A stretch of 64,000 nt of DNA from a bacterium (GTDB taxonomy: Bacteria; Actinomycetota; Acidimicrobiia; Acidimicrobiales; Ilumatobacteraceae): assembly GCA_029977615.1 (NCBI GenBank), contig JAPOKO010000003.1:1-64000 (forward strand). The letters are read 5' to 3'. The notes beneath the pieces were generated by a model that saw nothing but the letters and a program-made list of their open reading frames with translations, did no database searches and was not told the origin of the DNA. Of the stretch, positions 34,651-44,545 are shown piece after piece. A program made the translations under genes and the position numbers. How positions within the stretch are numbered: the first letter of the stretch is position 1; each line of letters starts with the position of its first letter.

Positions 34651-35564
34651 TGCTTATCGAAACCATTCCTGCGGCACTACATGAACAGCGACTAGATCGC
34701 GTGGTGGCGCTCATTGCAGATATCAGTCGTGCCAGCACGGCCATGCTCATTGAATTGGGCGGAGTCACTTTGGATGGCGTTGCAGGTGTACCTGGCAAGG
34801 TGAAAGTGAAAGAGGGGCAAGAGGTAACCATCAATACCTCGATGATTCCTGAGAAGGAATTGCCTCAGGGTGATGCCTCAGTGGTGTTGGACATTGTCTA
34901 TGCCGATGACGATGTGATTGTTGTGAACAAAGCGCCTGGAATTGTTGTTCACCCAGGTGCGGGGAATCCGAACGGAACTTTGGTGAATGGAATTTTGGCG
35001 CTGTACCCAGAAGTTGCCTCGGTTGGAGATCAACTTCGCCCAGGAGTGGTGCATCGACTTGATGCGGGAACGAGTGGATTGATGGTGGTGGCTCGATCAC
35101 AAGTTGCTTACGACTCGCTGGTTGATGCGCTTACACGTCGCGATGTAACGCGAGTGTATGTTGCATTGGTGTGGGGACATCCAGAAGTAGCGACGGGCCT
35201 CATTGACGCACCGATTGGTCGCGATCAACGGGATCCGACGAAAATGGCGGTAGTGATTGACGGCAAGTTTGCGCGCACTCATTACGACGTGAAGAAAGTA
35301 TTTGAACTACCTCAACCATGTTCGCTTGTTGAATGCCAATTAGAGACCGGACGCACCCATCAAATTCGAGTACACCTTGACTCAATTGGGCATCCAGTCG
35401 TTGGTGACTCAACGTATGGAGGCGCAAGAAGTTCATTGTCTTCGCCCCGCCCCATGTTGCATGCTGCAAAACTCAGTTTTGCTCATCCAACTACTGGTGA
35501 AGTGATGATCTTTGAGGCGCCTGTTCCAGACGACATGCAAGCAGTAGTCAACCGCTGCGAATAA
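34650..35564 (+). CDS. RluD-type 23S rRNA pseudouridine synthase
   Basis: 304 residues from GTG 34650. N-terminal S4 RNA-binding domain (LDRVVALIADISR to about residue 75), then the RluA/RluD catalytic domain with GVVHRLDAGTSGLMVVARS carrying the catalytic Asp, and the ETGRTHQIRVHLDSIGHPVVGDSTYGG signature (given in parts here). It isomerises uridines in 23S rRNA. The lspA-rluD pair is common in bacteria. It ends three bases from the convergent Rrf2 gene with no visible terminator. Confidence 0.92.
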   Translation: MLIETIPAALHEQRLDRVVALIADISRASTAMLIELGGVTLDGVAGVPGKVKVKEGQEVTINTSMIPEKELPQGDASVVLDIVYADDDVIVVNKAPGIVVHPGAGNPNGTLVNGILALYPEVASVGDQLRPGVVHRLDAGTSGLMVVARSQVAYDSLVDALTRRDVTRVYVALVWGHPEVATGLIDAPIGRDQRDPTKMAVVIDGKFARTHYDVKKVFELPQPCSLVECQLETGRTHQIRVHLDSIGHPVVGDSTYGGARSSLSSPRPMLHAAKLSFAHPTTGEVMIFEAPVPDDMQAVVNRCE

Positions 35565-35567
35565 CAA

Positions 35568-36014
35568 CTAGTGATGGAGTTCTGGCCACTGCGCGGTGCC
35601 GCGAGCGGCTTGCGCAATTTTTGCCAACGTGTAATCAGCTAAGTGCTGGCGCATGTGTTCGCCAGCAACATTCCAGATAGCGAGCAATACGCAATGCCCC
35701 TCGTGGTCACAAGCGCCATCTTGGTGGGGTTGTCCAAAATCTCCGAGCGTGATTGGTCCGTCGGCCGCCGCGATGATTTCAGAAAGCAGAATTTCCTCAG
35801 CCGGGCGAGCCAAAACATATCCACCGCCAACACCACGTTTTGATTTCACAAGGCCAGCACCTTTGAGCACGAGCAAGATTTGTTCGAGGTAAGGCTGGGG
35901 TAGTGCGGTGCGTGTAGCGATGTCGCGTACAGAGGTTGGCCCTTGATCGTCGGCGTGAAGGGCTAGTGACAACAGTGCTCGACACGCATAGTCACCCCGA
36001 GTAGATACACGCAC
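35568..36014 (-). CDS. Rrf2-family transcriptional regulator
   Basis: 148 residues from GTG 36014, chosen because the family begins VRVSTRGDYACRALL. Winged helix with TALPQPYLEQILLVLKGAGLV (recognition region), then GVGGGYVLARPAEEI. In the C-terminal half GACDHEGHCVL keeps two cysteines and a histidine, a spacing used by several Rrf2 members to ligate an iron-sulphur cluster (IscR, NsrR, RsrR). It may sense redox or nitric oxide. No Isc or Suf genes are near. It shares a promoter element with the divergent gene. Confidence 0.85.
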   Translation of the reverse strand: MRVSTRGDYACRALLSLALHADDQGPTSVRDIATRTALPQPYLEQILLVLKGAGLVKSKRGVGGGYVLARPAEEILLSEIIAAADGPITLGDFGQPHQDGACDHEGHCVLLAIWNVAGEHMRQHLADYTLAKIAQAARGTAQWPELHH

Positions 36015-36019
36015 TCTTG

Positions 36020-36026
36020 TAGTGTA
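36020..36026. promoter_or_regulatory. Symmetric -10 element shared by the Rrf2 and phosphodiesterase-like genes
   Basis: TAGTGTA reads TAGTGT on the plus strand, ending seven bases before GTG 36033, and TACACT on the minus strand, ending six bases before GTG 36014. Only 18 bases separate the two start codons, so both mRNAs must be leaderless and the two -10 sites overlap by five bases. Confidence 0.6.
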
Positions 36027-36032
36027 GATCGG

Positions 36033-37136
36033 GTGCCTACGCCGCGAGTCCCCGACTACCAAGGTGGCTCAATAGCGGGTCTGATTCCCGCCCTACTCGG
36101 ACCACGAGGAACTCAGGAATTGCCTCGGTGGATGCCTGCATGCGTACAAGGCGCGAACCAAGTAGTGCTGTTGGTACTGGATGGCCTTGGCTGGCATCAA
36201 TTGCGTGAGCATCAGCAACATGCGCCAATGCTTTCGAGCATGCAAGGGGGCTCCATCACGAGCGTTGCACCAACTACGACCGTCACTGCTCTCACTTCGA
36301 TAGCGACCGGGTTGACGCCTGGCGAGCACGGAATGATGGGCTACCGCATTGACCTTGGTGGTCACGTTGTGCAAATGCTGCGATGGGGCGACGACAAAGG
36401 TGATCTACGTACGACCTATCCACCTGATTTGGTGCAGCCGTGTCCGCCGTTCATGGGAGCCGCGGTACCCGTGTTGAGCAAGGCAGAACTTGAGGGATCG
36501 GCATTTACTGAAGCTCACTTACGCGGTTCGCGACCAATGGGCTGGCGTGCGGCTTCCAGCATCGCTGTGCAAATCGGCCAACTGTTACGTAGCGGTCAGA
36601 AATTTATTTACGCGTATTACGACGGTGTCGACAAAATTGCTCACGAGCGAGGATTTGGTGAGTACTACAACGCCGAGTTACGAAATGCAGATCGATTGGT
36701 TGCCGATGTTGCAGAAGCGTTAGTGCCCGGCTCGGTGTTGTTGGTTACAGCGGACCACGGTCAGGTGCATGTGGGGCAGAACACGCAGACGCCGCATGCT
36801 GATGTGTTGTCTCGAATTACGCATCAGTCTGGAGAAGGACGTTTCCGATGGTTGCATGCAAAGTCAGGCGCCGAGAATGACTTGTTGGAAGCCGCGAAAC
36901 AGCATCACGCAAAAGAGGCTTGGGTAGTGTCACGAGACGAAGCCTGTGAACAGCAATGGTTTGGCAAGCGCGTAACTGACGTGGCACGCAAGCGTCTGGG
37001 AGATGTTGCCTTGGTGCCATTTAGCGCTACCAGCTTTGACGAACCACTCGATTCTGGCTCATATTCATTGGTCTGTCGTCATGGGTCGCTCACCGATGCG
37101 GAAATTGATGTGCCCTTACTGGCAATTGCACGCTGA
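36033..37136 (+). CDS. Alkaline-phosphatase-fold phosphodiesterase / nucleotide pyrophosphatase family protein
   Basis: 367 residues from GTG 36033. Type I phosphodiesterase features: LLVLDGLGWH (first metal Asp), the nucleophile region SVAPTTTVTALTSIATGLTPGEHGMMGY in which the Thr of PTTT is the likely nucleophile, YAYYDGVDKIAHERG, and VLLVTADHGQVHVG (Asp-His metal pair). No signal peptide, so it appears cytoplasmic. The substrate is unknown. It is divergent from the Rrf2 regulator, which could control it. Confidence 0.82.
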   Translation: MPTPRVPDYQGGSIAGLIPALLGPRGTQELPRWMPACVQGANQVVLLVLDGLGWHQLREHQQHAPMLSSMQGGSITSVAPTTTVTALTSIATGLTPGEHGMMGYRIDLGGHVVQMLRWGDDKGDLRTTYPPDLVQPCPPFMGAAVPVLSKAELEGSAFTEAHLRGSRPMGWRAASSIAVQIGQLLRSGQKFIYAYYDGVDKIAHERGFGEYYNAELRNADRLVADVAEALVPGSVLLVTADHGQVHVGQNTQTPHADVLSRITHQSGEGRFRWLHAKSGAENDLLEAAKQHHAKEAWVVSRDEACEQQWFGKRVTDVARKRLGDVALVPFSATSFDEPLDSGSYSLVCRHGSLTDAEIDVPLLAIAR

Positions 37137-37156
37137 GAAAGCCATACTTGCCTGAC

Positions 37157-37648
37157 ATGTCTGCGAACGAAACGCCAAAAAATCAGCCAACTGGTAATCC
37201 AGAAGTTGTGGGACTTGATGTTCCCTTGCCGCCGGTAGATGAATCGGTTGGTGTCACCGCGCCCGCCAAAGTCATGCGGATTGGATCCATGATTAAGCAA
37301 TTGCTTGATGAGGTGCACTCAATGAACCTTGATGCGCCAAGCCGCGAACGACTTGCTGAAATTTACGAACGCTCAATCGTTGAACTCACCGAAGCGTTGT
37401 CGCCAGATCTCGCAGATGAGTTGCGCACGCTTGCCTTGCCGTTTCGCGACGGAGTAGTGCCATCGGAAGGCGAGCTCCGAGTTGCCAAGGCCCAACTTGT
37501 TGGGTGGCTTGAAGGATTGTTTCACGGCATTCAAGCGACGCTCTTTGCGCAGCAAATTGCAGCACGTCAACAGCTTGAGCAAATGCGACAGCTTCCAGGG
37601 TCCGCCGAACCAGGGATGGGCAATGATCGTCCTGGTACGTACCTGTAA
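37157..37648 (+). CDS. bpa: Bacterial proteasome activator family protein
   Basis: 163 residues from ATG 37157. The core SMIKQLLDEVHSMNLDAPSRERL and ELTEALSPDLADEL..PSEGELRVAKAQLVGWLEGLFHGIQ match the Bpa/PafE family (DUF2587). The C-terminus ends in GTYL; mycobacterial Bpa ends GQYL, the motif that docks into the 20S proteasome and opens its gate without ATP. This implies a proteasome elsewhere in the genome. The stop overlaps the dnaE start (TAATG). Confidence 0.88.
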   Translation: MSANETPKNQPTGNPEVVGLDVPLPPVDESVGVTAPAKVMRIGSMIKQLLDEVHSMNLDAPSRERLAEIYERSIVELTEALSPDLADELRTLALPFRDGVVPSEGELRVAKAQLVGWLEGLFHGIQATLFAQQIAARQQLEQMRQLPGSAEPGMGNDRPGTYL

Positions 37649-40600
37649 TGGCGGATTCGTTTACCCACTTACATGTTCACACCGAATTTTCGATGCTGGA
37701 TGGCGCATCACGGCTAGATGAATTAGTTGGTAAAGCTGCGGCCGAAGGCATGCCAGCGCTTGGAATGACTGATCACGGCAACATGTATGGCGTCGTTGAT
37801 TTCTACAAGCAATGTAAAGAAAAAGGCATCAAGCCAATTATCGGTACCGAAGCGTATATGGCTCACGAACATCGTTCGGAGCGACCATCGCGACGAGGAC
37901 GCATAGATGACTCTGGCGGTGAAACCGAAAGCGGTGGGAAGGTGTACTACCACCTCACCTTGCTCGCTGAAAACAACATTGGTTACAAGAACCTGATCAA
38001 GTTGTCGAGCCTTGCATTTCTTGAGGGTTACTACTACCAGCCGCGAATGGACTGGGAGTTGTTGCAACGGCACAGCGAGGGCATCATCGCAACGAGTGGA
38101 TGTCTTGGTGGTCACGTGTTGCAGAAGATGTTGAAGGGTGACATCTCAGGTGCTGAGACCGACGCTGGCAGGTTGCAGGACATTTTTGGGAAAGACAACT
38201 TCTTTATTGAAATTCAAGATCACGGAATCGCAGAGCAGCATCAAACCAATCCGCAATTAATTGAGCTAGCTAAGAAGATCGGTGCACCACTGCTTGCAAC
38301 GAACGACACTCACTACACGCATCGGGAGGATCACGAAGCTCACGATGCGCTGTTGTGTGTACAGACTGGTTGCACAATTGCGGATCCAAACCGTTTTAAG
38401 TTTGAAGGCACCGAGCACTACTTGAAGTCTGCGCAGGAAATGCGATATCTCTTCCGTGAAGTCCCTGCTGCATGCGACAACACGCTGTGGATAGCAGAGC
38501 GTGCAGAACTAGATATTCCATTTGGTAATTCGGTGTTGCCACACTTTCCCATTCCGGAAGGATTCTCGGGCGACGGTGACTACTTGCGCCATTTGGCATA
38601 TAAAGGTGCCCACGAACGTTGGGGAGAAAAACTCCCAGAATCAGTAACACAACGACTTGACTATGAGCTTGAAGTCATCGGAGGCATGGGCTTTAGTTCG
38701 TACTTCCTGATCGTGTGGGACCTCATTCGCTATGCGCGTGAGCAAGATATTCGTGTTGGACCTGGTCGTGGTTCTGCCGCTGGTTGCGCGATTGCCTATT
38801 GCTTGCGGATTACCGACCTAGATCCAATTAAGTACGACCTCATTTTTGAGCGATTCCTCAATCCAAGCCGAATTTCAATGCCAGATATTGATATGGACTT
38901 CGACTCGCGCTATCGCGATCAAATGATTCGCTATGCAGCCGATAAGTACGGACGCGATCACGTCGCGCAAATCATTACCTTCGGAACGATTAAGGCGCGC
39001 AACGCTGTACGCGATGCGGCTCGAGTACTTGGGTATCCGTACCCACTTGGTGACAAGATTGCCAAACTCATGCCGCCTTTGGTGATGGGTCGCGACACGC
39101 CGTTGAAGTACTGCTTTGAAGAGGACAGCAAGCATAAGGCTGGATTCCAAGCGGCAGCAGATTTGCGCGCACTGTGTGAAGTCGATTCGGATGTAAAGCG
39201 AATCGTTCATGTTGCGCGAGGTCTTGAAGGCTTGAAACGATCAGTTGGAATACATGCTGCTGCAGTGGTGATTACGAAAGAACCACTGACTGAGTATCTG
39301 CCAATTCAGCGCAAACCAGAACAAGGCCAAGCGCCAGAGGACGCCCCGGTAGTAACGCAATACGAAATGCACGGCGTTGAAGACCTTGGTCTGTTGAAGA
39401 TGGACATTCTTGGATTGCGCAACCTGGACGTGATTTCAGATGCCAACACCATGATTCGCAAGACTCGCGACGAGAATTTCTCCATAGATGCAATTCCAAT
39501 GGATGACAAAGCGACGTATCAGTTGTTGTCTCGGGGAGACACCATTGGCGTGTTTCAATTGGAATCGGTGCAGATGAGGGCTTTGCTTAAGTCGCTCATT
39601 CCGGAACGTTTTGAGGATCTTTCTGCCGTGCTCGCGCTGTATCGCCCGGGCCCAATGAGTGCGAACATGCACAACGATTTTGCCGACTACAAGAACAAAC
39701 GCAAAAAGATTCAGTATTTCCACGATGACGCAGCCGATGTTTTAGGTGACACATTCGGACTCATGATCTACCAGGAAAGCCTCATGCGCGTGTCGCAGAA
39801 GTTTGCCGGCTTCTCCATGGCCGAAGCAGACAACCTACGCAAAGCGTGTGGAAAAAAGATTCCAGAGAAAATGGAAGAAGCGCGTGGAAGCTTCGTTGCT
39901 GGATGTGAAAGCACCGGTTACGGGGTAGAGCTTGGAGAAGAGCTGTTTGACACCATTGTGAAGTTTGCTGACTACGCATTTGCCAAGAGTCATGCGTACG
40001 GATACGGACTCATTTCGTATCAAACTGCATATCTGAAAGCTCACTATCCAGTGGAATACATGGCGTGCTTGCTAACCAGCGTGAAAGCGAACTACGAAAA
40101 AGCAGCGGTGTATTTATCGGATGCACGAACGAGTGGCATCACCGTGTTGACTCCTGACATCAATCGCTCAGGTGTCAACTTTGAACCAATCATCAATGGT
40201 GACGAACAGCAGATCGCATTTGGGCTCAGTGCTATTCGCAACGTTGGCGAAGGTCTTGTTCGACAGATAATTGAACATCGTGATGCGCACGGTGAGTTTG
40301 AATCGTTTTATGATTTCGCAGAACGTGTTCCAGAACAAGCACTGAACAAGCGCACCATTGAGTCGCTCATTAAGGCTGGAGCCTTCGACAAACTCGGTCA
40401 CCCACGTAAGGGGCTGCTCTCGGTTTTTGAATCCATTATTGACAACACCATGGTGCGTCGCCGCGAACGAGATCAGGGCGTGATGAGTTTGTTCGGTGAC
40501 TTAGGAGATGAAACAGAAGGATTCTCTGAGCGCCAAAGCATTCCTGATTTACAATTCGATAAGACCGAGCAGTTGAAGTTTGAGAAGGAAATGCTCGGAC

Positions 40601-41175
40601 TGTATGTATCCGATCACCCGCTCATGGGAATTGAGGGGGCGTTGCGTCGTCGCGTTGACTGTTCTATTCCTGAAGCGCTAGAGCGTGACGACGGTGCGTT
40701 CATCGTGATTGGTGGAATCATCAACGGACTTGCGCGCAAATACACACGTAAAGGCGATCAGATGGCAACGTTCCAGTTGGAAGACTTGCAAGGTTCAGTC
40801 GAAGTCACCTTGTTCCCAAAGACTTTGCAAAAGTTTGGACATCAGCTTGCTGATGACATTTTGGTGTCGGTGCGCGGGCGGCTCGACAAACGAGACGACA
40901 ATCGGGTCGGCTTCATGGCCATGGACATCACCGTGTTGGAGGGTTTGCGTGCTTTCCAAGACTCACTACACCTCAAGATCGCAGCCCAGATGTTGTCAGA
41001 AGCCAACATTGAAACGTTGAAGTCCACTCTGCTGGAATATCCAGGAACATCTCCTGTGTATTTGCATCTAGGGCCAGAGAATGTGTTGCGACTGAGTTCT
41101 GAATTCAATGTCAATGTTGATCGGGCTATCGGCGTATTGCGCACCGAGTTTGGCGAAAACGCCTATATCGAATAG
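37648..41175 (+). CDS. dnaE: DNA polymerase III alpha subunit
   Basis: 1175 residues. N-terminal PHP domain (about 4-210: HLHVHTEFSMLDG, MTDHGNMYG, GTEAYM). The polymerase core has GPGRGSAAG at about 371-379 and the catalytic aspartates in MPDIDMDFD at about 411-419; a third acidic residue region follows. Tandem HhH and beta-clamp region, then an OB fold near 1000-1100. It is the main replicative polymerase, a DnaE1 by length and motif set. It follows bpa directly and ends 73 bases before the next gene. Confidence 0.96.
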   Translation: MADSFTHLHVHTEFSMLDGASRLDELVGKAAAEGMPALGMTDHGNMYGVVDFYKQCKEKGIKPIIGTEAYMAHEHRSERPSRRGRIDDSGGETESGGKVYYHLTLLAENNIGYKNLIKLSSLAFLEGYYYQPRMDWELLQRHSEGIIATSGCLGGHVLQKMLKGDISGAETDAGRLQDIFGKDNFFIEIQDHGIAEQHQTNPQLIELAKKIGAPLLATNDTHYTHREDHEAHDALLCVQTGCTIADPNRFKFEGTEHYLKSAQEMRYLFREVPAACDNTLWIAERAELDIPFGNSVLPHFPIPEGFSGDGDYLRHLAYKGAHERWGEKLPESVTQRLDYELEVIGGMGFSSYFLIVWDLIRYAREQDIRVGPGRGSAAGCAIAYCLRITDLDPIKYDLIFERFLNPSRISMPDIDMDFDSRYRDQMIRYAADKYGRDHVAQIITFGTIKARNAVRDAARVLGYPYPLGDKIAKLMPPLVMGRDTPLKYCFEEDSKHKAGFQAAADLRALCEVDSDVKRIVHVARGLEGLKRSVGIHAAAVVITKEPLTEYLPIQRKPEQGQAPEDAPVVTQYEMHGVEDLGLLKMDILGLRNLDVISDANTMIRKTRDENFSIDAIPMDDKATYQLLSRGDTIGVFQLESVQMRALLKSLIPERFEDLSAVLALYRPGPMSANMHNDFADYKNKRKKIQYFHDDAADVLGDTFGLMIYQESLMRVSQKFAGFSMAEADNLRKACGKKIPEKMEEARGSFVAGCESTGYGVELGEELFDTIVKFADYAFAKSHAYGYGLISYQTAYLKAHYPVEYMACLLTSVKANYEKAAVYLSDARTSGITVLTPDINRSGVNFEPIINGDEQQIAFGLSAIRNVGEGLVRQIIEHRDAHGEFESFYDFAERVPEQALNKRTIESLIKAGAFDKLGHPRKGLLSVFESIIDNTMVRRRERDQGVMSLFGDLGDETEGFSERQSIPDLQFDKTEQLKFEKEMLGLYVSDHPLMGIEGALRRRVDCSIPEALERDDGAFIVIGGIINGLARKYTRKGDQMATFQLEDLQGSVEVTLFPKTLQKFGHQLADDILVSVRGRLDKRDDNRVGFMAMDITVLEGLRAFQDSLHLKIAAQMLSEANIETLKSTLLEYPGTSPVYLHLGPENVLRLSSEFNVNVDRAIGVLRTEFGENAYIE

Positions 41176-41248
41176 GCGATTTCCCGATACGGGCGAGTGT
41201 GTTGTGTTGGCCCGTCTCAAATGACATTTTTGCTGGCAGACTGTAGGC

Positions 41249-41914
41249 ATGTCTGTTGAGGTTGAAACGCGTGATTGTGCGTCCCTTACAGAAATTGAAC
41301 TCGAAGAACTGGCGGCCATGGGTGGCTACTTCCAGTTAGCCGCAATTACCAAGGCCAAGGAAGACTGGGTGCTGTTCACTAGCGCCAAGATCAGTGGCAA
41401 GGTTCATGGATTCACATTTTCGACGCTCGAGCGCATTGGTGGAACACCGTGTGTATTGCTTGGCATGATGAGCGTAAAGCGCACTCCAAAGCGTGATGCT
41501 GTGCTTAAAGGACTCATGACCGAGGCCTATCACCGTGCGCTTATGGCATTCCCTGACGAAGACGTAGTTGTCGGTTCACGCTTTTTGAGCGCCGATGGAC
41601 TCGAATCGTTTAAAGCCCTTACCGAGATGATCCCTCGTCCAGGTCATCGCGCAGTTGGCGAAGAGCGAGCATGGGGCAAGCGACTCGCTCGTCGATTCGG
41701 CGTTGAGTCCACTTACGACGAACAAAGTTTTATTGTGAAGTCAAATGGGCACAGTGGCTTTCTTGATCATGAATCAACGAAACCAGAAAAAGTGAATCCA
41801 GATGTTGCTGCACAATTCAAGGGCGTAACGAAATCCAAGGGTGGAGTACTCATTGTTCATGGTTGGACCATGGCGGAGTCGCTCGCCAAGCTTGGCAAAC
41901 TCGAAAAGCACTAA
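41249..41914 (+). CDS. Conserved-looking protein of unknown function
   Basis: 221 residues from ATG 41249. No membrane segments or signal peptide. A mixed alpha/beta region (about 18-120) with GGYFQLAAITKAKEDWVLF, VHGFTFSTLERIGGTPCVLLG and MTEAYHRALMAFPDEDVVVGSRF could be a diverged acetyltransferase-like (GNAT) fold, but I see no certain acetyl-CoA motif. The C-terminal portion is basic (KPEKVNPDVAAQFKG). It lies alone between dnaE and a nitroreductase, on the same strand. Confidence 0.6.
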   Translation: MSVEVETRDCASLTEIELEELAAMGGYFQLAAITKAKEDWVLFTSAKISGKVHGFTFSTLERIGGTPCVLLGMMSVKRTPKRDAVLKGLMTEAYHRALMAFPDEDVVVGSRFLSADGLESFKALTEMIPRPGHRAVGEERAWGKRLARRFGVESTYDEQSFIVKSNGHSGFLDHESTKPEKVNPDVAAQFKGVTKSKGGVLIVHGWTMAESLAKLGKLEKH

Positions 41915-41925
41915 CGGTTGTAGCG

Positions 41926-42525
41926 GTGAAGTTCACCGATCTAGTTCGTACCCGTCGAATGACACGGGCATTTCTTTCTCAACCAATAGGTGATGAGATG
42001 TTGCGTTCTTTAATTGATTTAGCGATGCGCTCTCCATCGGCTGGGAAGACTCAAGGCACGCACTATGTCGTTCTTACGGGCGATGATGTTGCCGAATTCT
42101 GGAACGACACACTTCCTTTGGATAAGCGTGCAACCTTTCGTTGGAAACAACTTCTTGATGCCCCAGTGATCATTCTTCCGTTTGTCGACCCACTTGCTTA
42201 CGTTGCACGCTATGCCGAGCCTGATAAGCAAGCGACCGGGTTGGGCGAGGGAGTACATGCATGGCCGACGCCGTACTGGACGGTGGATGGTTCGTTTGCA
42301 GTGATGTCGTTACTGCTTGCGGTACACGACGCTGGTCTTGGCGCGCTGTTCTTTGCGGTGTTTAACGGCGAGCAGCAGTTACGTACACGGCTTGGTGTTC
42401 CTGAGCACATGCAATTGCTTGGTGCGATTGCGATTGGCCATGCAGTGCAAAACGATGAAACAGGCAGGAGCGCTACACGCTCACGTATGTCTATTGATGA
42501 CGCGATACATCAATCCAGGTGGTGA
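41926..42525 (+). CDS. Nitroreductase family protein (FMN-dependent)
   Basis: 199 residues from GTG 41926. FTDLVRTRRMTRAF is the usual start, RSPSAGKTQGTHYVVL contacts FMN, and the C-terminal half has GSFAVMSLLLAVHDAGLGALF and IAIGHAVQNDE. Actinobacterial relatives include F420- and NADPH-dependent reductases and dehalogenases; the electron acceptor is not evident. It converges with the YyaL-like gene at a four-base gap. Confidence 0.85.
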   Translation: MKFTDLVRTRRMTRAFLSQPIGDEMLRSLIDLAMRSPSAGKTQGTHYVVLTGDDVAEFWNDTLPLDKRATFRWKQLLDAPVIILPFVDPLAYVARYAEPDKQATGLGEGVHAWPTPYWTVDGSFAVMSLLLAVHDAGLGALFFAVFNGEQQLRTRLGVPEHMQLLGAIAIGHAVQNDETGRSATRSRMSIDDAIHQSRW

Positions 42526-42529
42526 AGGC

Positions 42530-44524
42530 TTAGGCGAGCGCGACGCGCAAGGTTTCCACAAAGTCTTCTGGAGACGTGGCTGGTTTCAGGCATGCGTATT
42601 CTTTGCACACATAGGCGGAGTCCGGATTTCGGTCTGTCCACAGTGGAGAGTCATATGGTTCACCCCAAGCCAGCACGATTGTTGGTAACCACCGTTTGCG
42701 AAGTTCGCGCAACATGCTTGGTTGGTTGCCAGGCAGTGCAACTTCGGTAATTCCTGCGTGACGGAGATGAACGGAGGCAAGCAGATTGCCAAAAGCCGAT
42801 GGTGCGCTGGTTGTGATGCGTGCGAGGAGTCGCAAGATTTGGTCGGCATGTTGGGTGTATCGACTGTTGCCCGTCAGTGCGCCAAGTCGGTATAACGCAT
42901 GTGCTGCAGTTGAATTTGCCGATGGCGTTGCATTGTCCATGACATCCTTTTGACGAACGATGAGTTGTTCACCGTTGTCAGGTGTGGTGAACAATCCGCC
43001 GTTCACAGCATCCCAACACTGACTGAGCAGTTCGTCAGCGACCTCTTGCGCATAGGTGATCCATCGTGCTTGTCCACTTGCTTCACCAAGCCGGGTAAAG
43101 GCATCAATTAGTTGGGCGAGGTCGGCAGCAAGGGCACTGTGCCGTGCCTGTGGGGAACCCGATTCTTGCCAGCTTCTGTGCCAGTTGCCATTTGTATTGC
43201 GGAGTTCGCGCACAAGAAATTCGCCATTACGAATTGCGGCTTGCAACCACTCATGATTTTCAAATAAGAAGGCCGCTTCGGCAAGTGTCGCAAGCATCAT
43301 TGCGTTCCACTCGGTGAGCACCTTGTCATCGAGAAGTGGGCGTTTACGAGAATTTCTGTGATTGAACAGAATGACTCGGGCCTCTTCAATTTCAGATGGG
43401 CGCAGGAGATCGCCGCGATGATGAAGTCTCGCGGGAATATTTTTACCTTCAAAGTTTCCAAGTGCGGTGATTTCGTACCAGTTGATTGCCGCATCGTGAA
43501 GATGCTCAGGCAGTACGTGTGTGAATTCGTCAAGGCTCCACACATAAAAGTGACCTTCATGGCTGTGTCCGCTGTCGTCAAGTGAGTCGGCGTCTTCGGC
43601 GCTGAAGAAACCTCCATCGAGATGTGTGAGGTCGCGCAACACATACTCAATGGTTTCGCGAGCAACCTGTTTCCACGTTTCATTGCCAAACAGCATCCCC
43701 GCGTGCAAATAGACACGTGCGAGAAGCGCTTGGTCGTAGAGCATCTTTTCAAAGTGGGGAACTAGCCACATTTCATCAACGCTGTAGCGAGAGAAACCAC
43801 CACCGATGTGGTCGTACATCCCACCGCTAGCCATTGCATCAAGCGAAGTGGTGACGATGTTTTCAAGGTCATTGTCTTCACCCGCAAGTAGCTGGCGCAA
43901 GAGCACCTCGAGATTCATAGTGCTTGGAAATTTTGGTGCCTTTCCAAAACCACCCCAAGCAGAGTCAAAGCTTGCTCGCAGCTGAGTGACAGCACTTTCA
44001 AACGTGGAGAAGTCAGCAATCTCGGAATGTTGTTCAATTTTTGCCGTGCGCTCTAGTGCTTCCATCAATGCGTCAATGTTGTTGTTGATGTCATCGCGAC
44101 GGTTGTTCCACGCATCGGTGATGGCGTTCATGAGTTGCAAAAACGAAGGCTTAGGGAAATAGGTTCCACCGAAGAATGGTTTTCCATCTGGTGCCAAAAA
44201 GACGGTCATCGGCCAACCACCACGTCCGGTCATTGCCTGCACTGCGTCCATGTAGATGGCATCAACATCAGGCCGTTCTTCTCGGTCGACCTTGATGTTG
44301 ACAAACATCTTGTTCATGACATTTGCGGTCTCATTATCTTCAAAACACTCATGTGCCATGACGTGACACCAGTGGCATGCGGAGTATCCCACCGAGAGAA
44401 GAATCGGAACATTGCGCTCGCGGGCTTGAGCAAAAGCCTCGTCACCCCATGGGAACCAATCAACTGGATTGTCAGCGTGCTGACGAAGATATGGGCTTGT
44501 TTGATCGGCCAACCGATTGGGCAT
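42530..44524 (-). CDS. YyaL/spermatogenesis-associated protein 20-like (DUF255) protein
   Basis: 664 residues from ATG 44524. The N-terminal thioredoxin-like domain starts [21 protein letters not shown] and carries a CHWC motif in [16 protein letters not shown], followed by [12 protein letters not shown]-type and [23 protein letters not shown] motifs. The rest is an (alpha/alpha)6 glycosidase-like barrel, as in N-acylglucosamine 2-epimerases. Widely conserved in bacteria and eukaryotes with no settled function; cytoplasmic. It is downstream of the subtilase gene on the same strand. Confidence 0.88.
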   Translation of the reverse strand: MPNRLADQTSPYLRQHADNPVDWFPWGDEAFAQARERNVPILLSVGYSACHWCHVMAHECFEDNETANVMNKMFVNIKVDREERPDVDAIYMDAVQAMTGRGGWPMTVFLAPDGKPFFGGTYFPKPSFLQLMNAITDAWNNRRDDINNNIDALMEALERTAKIEQHSEIADFSTFESAVTQLRASFDSAWGGFGKAPKFPSTMNLEVLLRQLLAGEDNDLENIVTTSLDAMASGGMYDHIGGGFSRYSVDEMWLVPHFEKMLYDQALLARVYLHAGMLFGNETWKQVARETIEYVLRDLTHLDGGFFSAEDADSLDDSGHSHEGHFYVWSLDEFTHVLPEHLHDAAINWYEITALGNFEGKNIPARLHHRGDLLRPSEIEEARVILFNHRNSRKRPLLDDKVLTEWNAMMLATLAEAAFLFENHEWLQAAIRNGEFLVRELRNTNGNWHRSWQESGSPQARHSALAADLAQLIDAFTRLGEASGQARWITYAQEVADELLSQCWDAVNGGLFTTPDNGEQLIVRQKDVMDNATPSANSTAAHALYRLGALTGNSRYTQHADQILRLLARITTSAPSAFGNLLASVHLRHAGITEVALPGNQPSMLRELRKRWLPTIVLAWGEPYDSPLWTDRNPDSAYVCKEYACLKPATSPEDFVETLRVALA

Positions 44525-44545
44525 GAGTTCGCCTTTGCTTTGCAG

